A stretch of 64,000 bases of DNA from an alpha proteobacterium AAP38 (GCA_001296005.1 LJHR01000015.1:242485-306484); one strand, 5' to 3'; numbered from the stretch's first letter, positions 24,903 to 33,827 are shown. Notes: generated by a model not told the origin, from the sequence alone. Numbers and translations: made by a program.

Positions 24903-25408
24903 GCCCGGCCCCCTGGCGTGCCCTGCGCGGCCGCGGCAGCCATCAGCCCGCGCCAGGCATTTTCCCCCGGCACCAGCGGCCAGCCGCGCGCCAGGGCGGC
25001 CATGGCCAGACGCAGCTTGGCGGGGGTGGAGACATGGAACGGGTTCAGGCGGATGCGCGCCACGGCGACACCGGCCACGATGTCAAACCCCGGATCGGGC
25101 AATCGTTCCTCGTCCTTGCCCAGATCGACGATCAGGGCCACAGGGGCGGCATCAATGGCAGGCACGGGCAGCACGCCCAGGCCCCGCACCTCCATCAATC
25201 CCGCGATGGGCTGTGGACAGCGGGCGATCAGACCGCCCTTGCCGTCGGACATCAGATCGACGCGGTCATCGGCCACCAGCCGCGCCCCTTCATCGACCAG
25301 CCGCAGGGCCAGATCGGATTTGCCCGACCCCGACGGCCCCCGCAGCAGCAGGGCCATTCCGTCAATGGCGACACAGCTTGCATGTATCTGGACCATGATC
25401 ACCAACAC
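24899..25408 (-). CDS. hprK: HPr kinase/phosphorylase, short alphaproteobacterial form
   Basis: A 169-residue catalytic-domain-only HprK. The P-loop is LLLRGPSGSGKSDLALR, followed by ARLVADDRVDL, matching the short alphaproteobacterial forms that lack the N-terminal domain of Gram-positive HprK. It should phosphorylate and dephosphorylate the HPr serine. The start could be the ATG at 25408 or 25396; neither has a clear Shine-Dalgarno. It opens the PTS unit. In many relatives a ChvG/ChvI two-component pair precedes hprK; here a toxin-antitoxin pair does. Confidence 0.93.
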   Translation of the reverse strand: MLVIMVQIHASCVAIDGMALLLRGPSGSGKSDLALRLVDEGARLVADDRVDLMSDGKGGLIARCPQPIAGLMEVRGLGVLPVPAIDAAPVALIVDLGKDEERLPDPGFDIVAGVAVARIRLNPFHVSTPAKLRLAMAALARGWPLVPGENAWRGLMAAAAAQGTPGGRA

Positions 25409-25545
25409 ATGGGATCAGCGGTCCCGGCGGGCAACATCCCGCCACCCATCCGCGCCATGTTCCGCCATCCCGGCCATCCCGCCCGATTTCGACTGGAACC
25501 ACCTTCTTAGCAAACGCGGGAGCGGGGAGCGAGGGTAATCGGTGC

Positions 25546-25938
25546 TCATGCCGTCAGCAGCGTCACACCGGCTTGTTGTGCGGCCTTGGCCAGTTCCCGG
25601 TCGAATGTGGCCAGTGGCAGTCGTTCCCGCACCGCCGGCTCCAGATAGGCAGCGTCATATGCCGTCAACCTGTACTCTCGGACCAATGACAAAATCACGG
25701 CCTGATCCGTGCTTTGATCAACCTCGATATCAAGACCATGAAGCAGGGCCAGAAACTCGGCGGACAGCCGCCCACGGCGTTCGTTCATCGCGACGATGTT
25801 CAGCATCTCGAACCACCAGAGCGCGGGAACGACCGCATAATCCCTGGTCAAGCGGATCAATACCTGTTGCGACAGCGTAGAGCTTTCATCCCCGAAGGCC
25901 CAACTGGCAGCCATAGAGGCATCAAGCACAAAAGGCAT
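25546..25938 (-). CDS. vapC: PIN domain toxin (VapC family)
   Basis: A 130-residue PIN-domain ribonuclease toxin. The acidic active-site set is visible: Asp in FVLDASMAASW, Glu in WWFEMLN, Asp in LTAYDAAYLE and Asp in LATFDREL. VapC toxins cut tRNA or rRNA and are silenced by a VapB-type antitoxin. The antitoxin gene ends 8 bp upstream in the same direction, the normal order. The module lies between hprK and the divergent TauE-type gene. Confidence 0.92.
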   Translation of the reverse strand: MPFVLDASMAASWAFGDESSTLSQQVLIRLTRDYAVVPALWWFEMLNIVAMNERRGRLSAEFLALLHGLDIEVDQSTDQAVILSLVREYRLTAYDAAYLEPAVRERLPLATFDRELAKAAQQAGVTLLTA

Positions 25939-25946
25939 CAGCTGCG

Positions 25947-26183
25947 TTACCCTTCGCGTCGGGCAGAAATGAGTTCGTCAGCGCTGATCGAGCCGTTGCG
26001 TTGTCCGAACGCACGCAATGCTTCAACTGCCTTGGCCGCTCGTTCCTGGTGATGGGTTGGTTCGGGAACCAGACGGGCAATACGCCGTCCCTGCCGGGTG
26101 ATGGCGACCGTCTCGCCACGCTCGACCGCGTCCAGAATCGCTGAAAGCTGGGCTGTCGCTTCGGTGGACTGAATTTCGCGCAT
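25947..26183 (-). CDS. vapB: Phd/YefM-type antitoxin paired with VapC
   Basis: A 78-residue antitoxin starting MREIQSTEATAQLSAILDAV, the classic Phd/YefM fold, with ETVAITRQGRRIARLVP as its beta-hairpin DNA-binding edge. The C-terminal helix should wrap the toxin. I chose the ATG at 26183, which has GGAG about 9 nt upstream, over an earlier start without one. The pair should autoregulate its promoter. Confidence 0.9.
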   Translation of the reverse strand: MREIQSTEATAQLSAILDAVERGETVAITRQGRRIARLVPEPTHHQERAAKAVEALRAFGQRNGSISADELISARREG

Positions 26184-26340
26184 GGTCGGCACTCCGTTGG
26201 GCACTGCCCCTTCTGAGCCTCAAGGTTGGTCCTATTCGATTTGATGGGGACTGCTTGTCCTCTGCCCCTTCGCCCTTCCCCCAATCGCTCGCACCCCGTA
26301 ACAGTATCGCGGTACTTTCCCCACGCTCGCGGGCCTGATC

Positions 26341-27141
26341 TTGACCGAACTGCTCACCACCGACCTTCTGGTCTTCCTGGCCTGTGCCGCACTGCTGGCC
26401 GGCTTTGTCGATGCCGTTGCCGGCGGGGGTGGGTTGATCACCATTCCGGCCCTGCTGTCCACCGGCATGCCGCCGGCGGCGGCACTGGCCACCAACAAGT
26501 TGCAGGGCAGTTTCGGCACCGCCATGGCCACCATCACCTTTTGGCGGGCGGGACAGATCGAACTGAAGGCCATGGCGTTCCCGGTCGCCTGCGTCTTTGC
26601 CGGGTCGGCCACGGGCACCATGGTGGTGCGCCTGACGGGGACCGGCTTCATGACGGCAGTGATCCCGATCCTGCTGGTCGCCATCGCCGTCTATTTCCTG
26701 TTCAGCCCGCGGGTGGGCGATATGGAGGCAAAGGCGCGCATGACCCTGCCGGCCTTCAGCCTGACAATCGGCTTTGCAGTCGGTTTCTATGACGGGTTTT
26801 TCGGGCCGGGTACGGGCAGCTTCTTTGCGCTCGGCTGTGTGGCACTGCTGGGCATGAATATGCGCCGGGCCACGGCCAACACCAAACTGCTGAACTTCAC
26901 CTCCAATGTCGTCAGCCTGGGTGTGTTCGCGCTGGGCGGGCAGATCGTCTGGAAGGCCGGCCTGATCATGGCGGTCGCGCAAGTGGTCGGCGCCTGGGCC
27001 GGCAGCCACGCCGCCCTACGCTTTGGCACCAAACTGGTGCGTCCATTGCTGGTAATTGTCTGTCTGGGTATGACCATCCGATTGGTGGCGCAGCCCGACC
27101 ACCCCCTGTATCTTCTGCTGCGCGACCTGTTTGCCGCCTGA
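26341..27141 (+). CDS. TauE/SafE family sulfite/sulfonate exporter-like membrane protein
   Basis: A 266-residue polytopic membrane protein of the TauE/SafE family. The duplicated motif is visible as FVDAVAGGGGLITIPALL in the first half and GFYDGFFGPGTGSFFALG in the second. About eight membrane segments are expected. The start appears to be TTG at 26341; no upstream ATG is usable. It leads a plus-strand trio with a MoeB-like adenylyltransferase 11 bp later and a DsrE-like protein, which favours a sulfur compound as substrate. Confidence 0.9.
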   Translation: MTELLTTDLLVFLACAALLAGFVDAVAGGGGLITIPALLSTGMPPAAALATNKLQGSFGTAMATITFWRAGQIELKAMAFPVACVFAGSATGTMVVRLTGTGFMTAVIPILLVAIAVYFLFSPRVGDMEAKARMTLPAFSLTIGFAVGFYDGFFGPGTGSFFALGCVALLGMNMRRATANTKLLNFTSNVVSLGVFALGGQIVWKAGLIMAVAQVVGAWAGSHAALRFGTKLVRPLLVIVCLGMTIRLVAQPDHPLYLLLRDLFAA

Positions 27142-27152
27142 GGAAGCCCTTC

Positions 27153-27947
27153 ATGCTTGACCTGACCGACAGCCAGATCGACCGCTACGCCCGCCATATA
27201 ATGCTGCGCGAGGTGGGCGGGGAGGGGCAGTCGAAGCTGCTGTCTTCGTCCGCCCTGATCGTGGGCGCCGGGGGCCTGGGTGCCCCCATGCTGCTGTATC
27301 TGGCCGCCGCCGGGGTGGGGCGCATCGGCATTGTCGATGATGATACCGTGGACCTGTCGAACCTGCAGCGTCAGGTGATCCACGATACCGCCGGCATCGG
27401 TGTGCCCAAGGTGGACAGTGCCGCCGCCCGCATCGCCGCCATCAACCCGGATGTGAAGGTGGAGGTCCATAAGACCCGCCTGAACCGGTCCAACGTGATG
27501 GACATCATCGGTGGGTATGATGTCGTGGCCGACGGCACCGACAATTTCGCCACGCGCTTCCTGCTGAACGATGCCTGCTATCTGGCGGGCAGGACGCTGG
27601 TCAGTGCGGCCATGCTGCGCTTTGACGGGCAGCTTTCCACCTTCAAGGCGCATTGCGGCGATCCGCACCCCTGCTACCGCTGCATTTTCCGCGAACCGCC
27701 GCCGCCCGGCATGATCCCGTCCTGTTCGGAAGGCGGGGTTCTGGGTGCCCTGGCGGGAACCATGGGAAGCCTTCAGGCCGTCGAGGTGTTGAAGGAACTG
27801 CTGGGGATCGGTGACAGCCTGTCGGGCCGCCTGCTGATGTATTCAGCACTGGAGACGGGGTTCCGTACCGTGAAAATCCGCCGTGATCCGGATTGCCCTG
27901 TCTGCGGCACCCACCCGACCTACATCGATCTTTCCCACCATAAGTGA
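27153..27947 (+). CDS. moeB: MoeB/ThiF family adenylyltransferase
   Basis: An E1-like enzyme of 264 residues. It has RYARHIMLREVGGEGQ at the N-terminus, the ATP-binding LIVGAGGLGAP, the VDLSNLQRQ loop and a DGTDNFATRFL stretch. Two CxxC pairs (CYRC and CPVC) form the structural zinc site. There is no rhodanese domain. It adenylates the C-terminal glycine of a sulfur carrier such as MoaD or ThiS so that sulfur can be loaded. In this sulfur-flavoured trio the carrier could be MoaD for the molybdoenzyme encoded at 2762, but this is inference. Confidence 0.9.
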   Translation: MLDLTDSQIDRYARHIMLREVGGEGQSKLLSSSALIVGAGGLGAPMLLYLAAAGVGRIGIVDDDTVDLSNLQRQVIHDTAGIGVPKVDSAAARIAAINPDVKVEVHKTRLNRSNVMDIIGGYDVVADGTDNFATRFLLNDACYLAGRTLVSAAMLRFDGQLSTFKAHCGDPHPCYRCIFREPPPPGMIPSCSEGGVLGALAGTMGSLQAVEVLKELLGIGDSLSGRLLMYSALETGFRTVKIRRDPDCPVCGTHPTYIDLSHHK

Positions 27948-27969
27948 AACCACGCTGGGGAGCCCTCGC

Positions 27970-28392
27970 ATGTCCGACGGTAAATGGGGTCTGGTGCTGG
28001 TGATCCAGTCCGGGGGCTATGACCGTGTGCATTATGCCCTGGTCACCGCCGCCGCCGCCGTGGCCACGGGACGGCCCGTGACCCTGTTTTTTACCGGGCG
28101 CGCCCTGCCGGCCCTGCTGGCCAGCGAAGGCTGGAAACGGCTGGATTTCTCCGACGATGGCACCAGCCCGGAGGCGCGCGACCACACGCTGGCCCATCGC
28201 GGGGTGGGTACCTTCGACGAATTGCTGACCGCCTGTGCCGAGCTGGGCGTGGCGTTCCTGGCCTGTGAGATGGGCTGGCGGGCCCTGGGCATCCGCGAGC
28301 CGGTACTGCGTCCCGATTTGAATGTCGAAACGACGGGCATGGTCACCCTGCTGGGCCAGGTGCGGCCCGGTGACCAGATGCTGTTTGTGTAA
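27970..28392 (+). CDS. DsrE-like family protein
   Basis: A 140-residue protein with the DsrE/peroxiredoxin-like fold. It begins KWGLVLVIQSGGYDRVHYAL with a long helix AAAAVATGRPVTLFFTG. A single conserved-looking cysteine lies in VAFLACEMGWRALGI, at the position used for persulfide transfer in DsrE/TusD relatives. GGGGAG precedes the ATG. It follows the MoeB-like gene by 22 bp. Role as a sulfur-transfer partner is inferred from family and context. A strong hairpin follows. Confidence 0.82.
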   Translation: MSDGKWGLVLVIQSGGYDRVHYALVTAAAAVATGRPVTLFFTGRALPALLASEGWKRLDFSDDGTSPEARDHTLAHRGVGTFDELLTACAELGVAFLACEMGWRALGIREPVLRPDLNVETTGMVTLLGQVRPGDQMLFV

Positions 28393-28398
28393 GAAAGG

Positions 28399-28422
28399 GG
28401 GGCGGGTGGTGGCACCCGCCCC
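28399..28422. terminator. Hairpin between convergent genes
   Basis: GGGGCGGGTG and CACCCGCCCC pair perfectly around a GTGG loop, 6 bp after the DsrE-like stop and just before the convergent decarboxylase stop. It is likely a two-way terminator, although no long T tract follows. Confidence 0.65.
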
Positions 28423-28429
28423 AAACACC

Positions 28430-30145
28430 TTACGGCTTGGTCGGACCCTGGTTGGTGGCCAGGCGCAGGATTTCCTGCGGGATGTCGTCAGCGGGCAGGT
28501 TGACCTGCACCAGCCAGACCGACTGCGTATCCGCCTTCACCGTCGACAGCGCGTCTTCCAGCTCCGTCAGGGTGGTTACGGCCACGCCCTTGGCACCCAG
28601 CGCCACGGCCAGGGCCGCGTAATCCCAAGAGGGGATGACGTTGAACGGGTTGAAGGGCTGGCCCTCGGTATAGGCCTTGTCGTTGGTCAGGGCCTGTTCG
28701 ATGCCATAGATGGTGTTGGCCATCACGAAGATGATGGGATTGCGCTTATAGACGGCCATGGTGCTGACCGTCTGCGCCACCATCTGGAACCCGCCATCGC
28801 CAGCAAACACCACGGGCCGCGCATCCGGTGCCGCCACCGACAGGCCCAGCGCGGCTGCCGACGCATACCCGATGCTGCCCCAGGCCGCTTCCGACACAAA
28901 GCCATTGGCCCGGTTCACCGGGATGTTGCAGCTGACATACATGCTGCTGCTTTCATCGGGCACCAGGGTCATGTCGGCATCGACCCAGGTCAACATGCGC
29001 TGGAAGAAGCGGGCATAGGTGATGATGTCCGGCGGGAAGGGCTTGAAATCCGGGTCGATCACCGCCGGCCCCTTCACGGCCCAGGGTTCACGCTTGGGCG
29101 TGTCCTTCAGCGCTTCGGACAGTTTCTCGATGAAGCTCTTGATCGGCACGCCGAAATAATAGGCCTCGCCCACCCGCACCTGATTGTCATAGGCGACAAT
29201 CATGCTGCTGAAATCCTTGCCCACGAAGCCTTCATAATCATCGGTCAGCAGGTCGCCCGTCACCACCACCAGATCGGCCTGTTCGACCGTCGTATAGGTC
29301 CAATAGTCGGAGGATGGGCCGGTATAGGTGCCGATGAAGCCGGGATGGGTTTCGGCCAGCAGGCTTTTGGCCAGCAGGCTGGTGACATAGGGGACGCCCG
29401 TCTGATCCACCAAGTCGGCGAAACCGTTTTGCAGGCCATAACGCTGCACCTCGATCCCGCCCCAGAACAGGGGCTTGGCGGCTTCCTTGATCAGGCCGGC
29501 CACATGCTTGACGGCGGCGGCCACGGAATCCGCATCCTCGAGCAAGGCCGGGATGACCAGGGGCTTCTCCGGCTTGGCGCAGGGGGCGTCCCACAATTGC
29601 CGCCAAATCTCGATATAGACGGGGCGCTTTTCCGACAGGGCAGCCCCCAGGGCGCCATCAATCATGGAAGGGGCCTCGACGGCATCGCTGATGATGATGG
29701 CTTCCGCCGTGATGTCCTCATACGCGTCGCGGTCGGCCTCGTAATTGCCCGTCGCATGGTGCAGCAGGATCTTGTAGGTGCGGACGAAGGGCCGGTCGGT
29801 CGACCCGGTGCCGGGGCTGCCGGAAATGGCGACCGTCGGCACGCGCTCCACATACGACCCGGCCACGGGATTGATCAGGGAGAAGGCGCCGACGCCATAG
29901 GTGACGGCAGCGCACGAAATGCCGTTGATGCGGCCATAGGCGTCGGCGGCATATCCCGCCTCCAGCTCTGACCGGCAGCCCAATCGGTTCAGCTGCGCGC
30001 CGACATTGCGGGCCTTGTCATCGATATAGTCAAACCAGCGGGCGACATAATCGCCGGGCACCGTGAAGACATCGCGCAGCCCCACCTCGTGCAGGCGCTG
30101 GATCAGATAGTCGGAAACGGTGAAATCTGTGGGCAGCGGATTCAT
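28430..30145 (-). CDS. Thiamine-diphosphate-dependent 2-keto acid decarboxylase (PDC/IPDC family)
   Basis: A 571-residue ThDP enzyme of the pyruvate/indolepyruvate decarboxylase type. The cofactor-activating glutamate is in GCRSELEAGYAADAYGR, the paired active-site histidines in LLHHATGN, and the ThDP/Mg motif runs from FAGDGGFQMVAQTVS to VMANTIYGIE. These residues favour non-oxidative decarboxylation of a 2-keto acid to an aldehyde. The ATG at 30145 is preferred because GGGAG lies 9 nt before it. The gene directly upstream is a flavin amine oxidase, so the keto acid may be made by that enzyme. A large hairpin separates the two. Substrate (pyruvate, phenylpyruvate or indolepyruvate) is not readable. 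Confidence 0.88.
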   Translation of the reverse strand: MNPLPTDFTVSDYLIQRLHEVGLRDVFTVPGDYVARWFDYIDDKARNVGAQLNRLGCRSELEAGYAADAYGRINGISCAAVTYGVGAFSLINPVAGSYVERVPTVAISGSPGTGSTDRPFVRTYKILLHHATGNYEADRDAYEDITAEAIIISDAVEAPSMIDGALGAALSEKRPVYIEIWRQLWDAPCAKPEKPLVIPALLEDADSVAAAVKHVAGLIKEAAKPLFWGGIEVQRYGLQNGFADLVDQTGVPYVTSLLAKSLLAETHPGFIGTYTGPSSDYWTYTTVEQADLVVVTGDLLTDDYEGFVGKDFSSMIVAYDNQVRVGEAYYFGVPIKSFIEKLSEALKDTPKREPWAVKGPAVIDPDFKPFPPDIITYARFFQRMLTWVDADMTLVPDESSSMYVSCNIPVNRANGFVSEAAWGSIGYASAAALGLSVAAPDARPVVFAGDGGFQMVAQTVSTMAVYKRNPIIFVMANTIYGIEQALTNDKAYTEGQPFNPFNVIPSWDYAALAVALGAKGVAVTTLTELEDALSTVKADTQSVWLVQVNLPADDIPQEILRLATNQGPTKP

Positions 30146-30193
30146 GGGCGCCATCTCCCGTGGGCTAGGAATGCGGATATGCCGGATGGGGAA

Positions 30194-30225
30194 GAAGGGG
30201 CGCCCGGCCTGTCGGGCGCCCCTTC
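30194..30225 (-). terminator. Strong hairpin between amine oxidase and decarboxylase
   Basis: GAAGGGGCGCCCG and CGGGCGCCCCTTC form a perfect 13-bp stem with a 6-nt loop. On the minus strand it follows the amine oxidase stop and ends in TTCTTCCCC, a weak T-rich tail. It may terminate part of the transcription before the decarboxylase. Confidence 0.65.
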
Positions 30226-30238
30226 CGTAAGTAATGAC

Positions 30239-31948
30239 TTACGGTCCAAGAACCTCTGCTTGGCTGTCCTTCAGATGCGCCAGATAGGCGGGCCAGGGCA
30301 GGTTGAACTTTTCCAGCAGCACATGCTCGGCGGTCTGCAGGCAGCCTTCGACCCAGCCCTGATTGTTGGAATAGGCCTCGCCACAGATGAAGACGCGATC
30401 CTTCAACACGGGCTGGCGGATGGCGGGCATCAGCTTGTCGTAGCGGAAACCCGCCTTCCATTCGTGCCAGCCGCCGCCATACGGGTCGCCCGACCAGTCG
30501 TGATAGATGGCGGAATAGGGCTTATCGACATCGACCAGACCGTGGACGGCCAGGATCTGTGAATGCGCGCTGGAGACCATGGCGTCGGTGGCGATGCATT
30601 CGGCAAGCGGGATGGGCGTGCCTTCTTCACCCGATCCTGACTTCTCCTTGGCCACACCCTTCACGCCTTCGGGCAGGCGACCCAGGAAGGGGGCGCCCTT
30701 TTCCAGACCCTTCCAGAAGGGGACGGTGGTGATGTCATTGTAGGACGCCATCAACAGGGAACGGGTATTGCCCTTCTCCCCGTGCGGCTGATCCTCCTCC
30801 GTCCCGAAATAATAGATCTGGCGGACGGGCAGGTCGGTGATGGAACGCCCGGCCACCAGGCCCTGCGCCTCCCACCAGGGATAATCATAGGCCAGCAGCA
30901 GTTTGAACGCGTCCTGGATCAGCACGGAACTGACCATGGCCTTCACGTCGGGCTGCTTCCATTCCACCCATTCGATCAGTTCCAGCGACCGGCGCGGCAG
31001 GGCAAGGATGATATCCTTGGCCTTCACGATGCTGGGTTCCATGCCCTCCTTGTCCTTGGTCACCTCGCGCAACCCGCCTAGGTCGGCATAGACCAGCTTT
31101 GTTTCCGTCTCCACGACGGTCAGCAGGTAGAGGCCGTCTTGATCGCGTTCGATGCGGGAAATACGGCGGTTCATGTGGATGTCAGTGCCCTGTGCCGCCG
31201 CCTTTTCCGCTAGCGTCAGGGGCAGGCGCTGATAGCCGCCGGTGATGGCCTTGAAGCCGCTGGTATTGGCATATTCGGTAGCCGGCAGCTGGGCCACGGC
31301 ATTGGCATTGGCGACATTCGCGTCATAGCCGCCGGCATCCTTCATGAACTGATAGGCCTCCGACGACAGTGTCTGGCTCATCAGGTTCCAGAAACCGTAG
31401 GTGTAGAGCGGGTGGCCGAACACGGTGGTTTCCATCAGCGCATCCAGCGAATTGCGCTTGTTCTTAGGCACCAGCAGATCGAAGGCGAAGACCTGCAGGT
31501 CGTTCACGCTCTTGCCGCGTTCGTTCCAGGACAGGTTATAGGGTACCTTGTCCGGGTCCGACTGCTCCTTCATCTTCAAGTGTTTGCCGCGCAGGAAGAA
31601 GATGTTGTCCTTCTCGCCGATGGGCTGCCCGTCGGGACCCGGCTTGGGATTGCCCATCAGGAAGATATGCGACGGCAGGCCCAGCGCGTCGATCAGATTG
31701 CTGACCATCGGCTGGTTGGAGGCGTCGTTATCCTCGCTGGGCGGGATATAGCGCATGCCGCCCAGTTCGGCGGCGATGTTGGGCATGCCGGGAATGGTCT
31801 TGGTATAAAGCCGGCCGCCGATACGGTCGCTATATTCGAACATCGCCACCTTGGCGCCCGTGATCCCCTGATCGCCGGTCAGGCGCCAGGCGCAATAGGT
31901 GCCGGTCACGCCGCCACCGACAATCGCTATATCCAGAATATCGCTCAT
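30239..31948 (-). CDS. Flavin monoamine/L-amino-acid oxidase
   Basis: A 569-residue flavin amine oxidase. The FAD dinucleotide motif is IAIVGGGVTGTYCAWRL, the second flavin contact RIGGRLYTKT with ELGGMRYIP, and the C-terminal flavin-binding VFICGEAYSNNQGWVEG. There is no signal peptide. GGAGG is best spaced for the second ATG (31948). The size and pattern fit L-amino-acid oxidases that yield 2-keto acid, ammonia and peroxide. Together with the downstream keto-acid decarboxylase it would make an aldehyde from an amino acid; an indole-3-acetaldehyde route is one option, not shown. Confidence 0.87.
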   Translation of the reverse strand: MSDILDIAIVGGGVTGTYCAWRLTGDQGITGAKVAMFEYSDRIGGRLYTKTIPGMPNIAAELGGMRYIPPSEDNDASNQPMVSNLIDALGLPSHIFLMGNPKPGPDGQPIGEKDNIFFLRGKHLKMKEQSDPDKVPYNLSWNERGKSVNDLQVFAFDLLVPKNKRNSLDALMETTVFGHPLYTYGFWNLMSQTLSSEAYQFMKDAGGYDANVANANAVAQLPATEYANTSGFKAITGGYQRLPLTLAEKAAAQGTDIHMNRRISRIERDQDGLYLLTVVETETKLVYADLGGLREVTKDKEGMEPSIVKAKDIILALPRRSLELIEWVEWKQPDVKAMVSSVLIQDAFKLLLAYDYPWWEAQGLVAGRSITDLPVRQIYYFGTEEDQPHGEKGNTRSLLMASYNDITTVPFWKGLEKGAPFLGRLPEGVKGVAKEKSGSGEEGTPIPLAECIATDAMVSSAHSQILAVHGLVDVDKPYSAIYHDWSGDPYGGGWHEWKAGFRYDKLMPAIRQPVLKDRVFICGEAYSNNQGWVEGCLQTAEHVLLEKFNLPWPAYLAHLKDSQAEVLGP

Positions 31949-32034
31949 TCCCATCCCCTCCGCTTTGGCTGGTGGGCACGCGGCGGGCCGGGATGGGCGC
32001 CGCGTGCCTGCTAGGATGCGGAGAGACTAATGGT

Positions 32035-32048
32035 TGGTCGTATGACCA
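32035..32048. promoter_or_regulatory. GntR/FadR-type palindrome upstream of the amine oxidase
   Basis: TGGTC-GTAT-GACCA is a perfect inverted repeat in an AT-rich 185-bp gap between the amine oxidase start and the ABC-F stop. TGGTC/GACCA half-sites are typical of FCD-type GntR regulators. No regulator gene is adjacent. It is about 87 bp upstream of the chosen start. Confidence 0.4.
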
Positions 32049-32138
32049 TCAAATAATTTACTCGTTAACATTGTATCAGACATAGGGTAATTATTCGCTT
32101 ATGGCCGATCGTGCCGGTAAGCAGCATTACCTTTGGTT

Positions 32139-33644
32139 TTAGGCCGGAATCGCGATCTCCCATTCGGTGTTGACCGCGCGGCGGAAATCCCGGTCATGGC
32201 TTACTAGGATCACGGCGCCATCATAGGCGTTCAGCGCCTCCAGCAAGGCTGCCCGCCCTTCCAGGTCCAGATGGTTGGCCGGTTCGTCCAGCAACAGAAG
32301 CTGCGGCGCCACCGGGCCACCCAGCGCGGCGCACAGATGTGCGCGCACCCGCATGCCGCCCGACAGCAGGCGTAGTGGCACCAGTGCTGCCCCCGCCCGG
32401 AAGCCGAATCGGGCCAGACCGGCACGGATCGCCTCCTCCGCCTGCCCCGCCTGTGCCGCGCGGGACAGCGACAGGGGCGTGTCATCCGTTGCGGCAGCCA
32501 GACGTTGATCCAGCCGCGCCAGACGCAGGCCAGGCGCACGGGTGATGCTGCCGGCATCGGCGGTGAGGCAACCGGTCAGACAGTCCAGCAGACTGCTTTT
32601 CCCCGCCCCGTTTGGCCCCGTCAGGGCGATGCGCGCGGGGCCGGCGATGGTTAAGCACAGGTCGCGCCACAGTTCCCGCCCGCCGCGCGACAGGCACAGC
32701 CCCTCTGCCCGCAGCAGCACCCTGCCCGCCGGGACCGCAGACGGGCCGATGGCCATGTCCAGGGGTGGCAGGGGTGGTGGCAGACGACCCTGCGCCTGGT
32801 CCAACGCCATGCTGGCAGCCTGCATCTGCCGCTCCCCCTTGATGCGCCGGGCCGATGCCGCGCGTTCGGCATTGTCGCGGCGCATGCCCATCAGGATGGG
32901 GGCGTTCGACCCGCGTGCCCTTTCCTGTTTGCCGGTGCGCGCCCGTCGCGCGGCCCTGGCCGCCTCCTCCCGTGCCGTTTTCCGCACCAGACGGGCCTGT
33001 TTGCCGGCATCGGCCAGGGCGCGTTCCGCCGCCTGCCGCTCGGCCTCCCTGGCAGCCAGCCAACCTTGGTAGCCCCCACCATGGCTGCGCAGGCCCAAGG
33101 GCGACAGGTCCAGGATACGGTCGGACAACGACAGCAGCCCGACCTCATGACTGACCAGCAGCAACCCGCCGCGCCAGTTCCGGATCAGATCGGACAGCAG
33201 CGCCCGCCCCCCTTCATCCAGGTCATTGCCCGGCTCGTCCAGGATCAGAAGATCGGGCCGCTTCAACCGGATGGCCGCCAGCCGTAGCCGCGCCACCTGC
33301 CCGCCCGACAGCCGGTCCAGCGGCAGCGCGTCCGGCAGGTCGGGCGGCAGGCCCAGGCGTGCCAACGCCGCCGCCCGGCCCGGATCATCGGGTAGCAGGT
33401 CGCCCACCACCTGCCCCGGTTGGGTCAGTTGCGGCCAATGAAAATGCCGGCCCCGTCGGGCGACATGGCCCCGCGCGGGCTGCAAGGCCCCCGTCAGCAG
33501 GCGCAGCAGGGTCGTCTTGCCAACCCCGTTGCCACCCAGCAGGGCGACCCGTTCATCAGCGATGGAAAAGGAAAGATCGTCGATCAAAGGCCGGTCAGGA
33601 CCATGCGTGAAGCACAGCCCCTCGGCCACAAGCCAATGCGGCAT
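32139..33644 (-). CDS. ABC-F family ATP-binding protein
   Basis: A 501-residue soluble protein with two ABC domains and no membrane part. Domain 1 has Walker A LLGGNGVGKTT, signature LSGGQVARL and Walker B LLILDEPGNDLD. Domain 2 has TGPNGAGKSS, LSGGMRVRA and LLLLDEPANHLD. The roughly 80-residue linker is very basic (ARRARTGKQERARG). ABC-F proteins act on ribosomes in translation rescue or antibiotic protection; which subfamily this is cannot be told here. Domain 1 has a slightly altered Walker B end (PGNDLD rather than PTNHLD). Confidence 0.92.
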   Translation of the reverse strand: MPHWLVAEGLCFTHGPDRPLIDDLSFSIADERVALLGGNGVGKTTLLRLLTGALQPARGHVARRGRHFHWPQLTQPGQVVGDLLPDDPGRAAALARLGLPPDLPDALPLDRLSGGQVARLRLAAIRLKRPDLLILDEPGNDLDEGGRALLSDLIRNWRGGLLLVSHEVGLLSLSDRILDLSPLGLRSHGGGYQGWLAAREAERQAAERALADAGKQARLVRKTAREEAARAARRARTGKQERARGSNAPILMGMRRDNAERAASARRIKGERQMQAASMALDQAQGRLPPPLPPLDMAIGPSAVPAGRVLLRAEGLCLSRGGRELWRDLCLTIAGPARIALTGPNGAGKSSLLDCLTGCLTADAGSITRAPGLRLARLDQRLAAATDDTPLSLSRAAQAGQAEEAIRAGLARFGFRAGAALVPLRLLSGGMRVRAHLCAALGGPVAPQLLLLDEPANHLDLEGRAALLEALNAYDGAVILVSHDRDFRRAVNTEWEIAIPA

Positions 33645-33827
33645 GGATGGAACCCAGGTCGGACATGAGACGGCCCCCGGTGGGGGCGGCGGTCAGATGT
33701 GCGGGTTCAAATCCATGGGCGTCAGGCTCCGGCTTGTTTCGGCGCGAAGACTAATCCATCCGGGATCGGATGTAAATGGCGATGGTTGAGGTCCTGAAGG
33801 CTTGGTCCCCGACATCTCTATGCCGGC

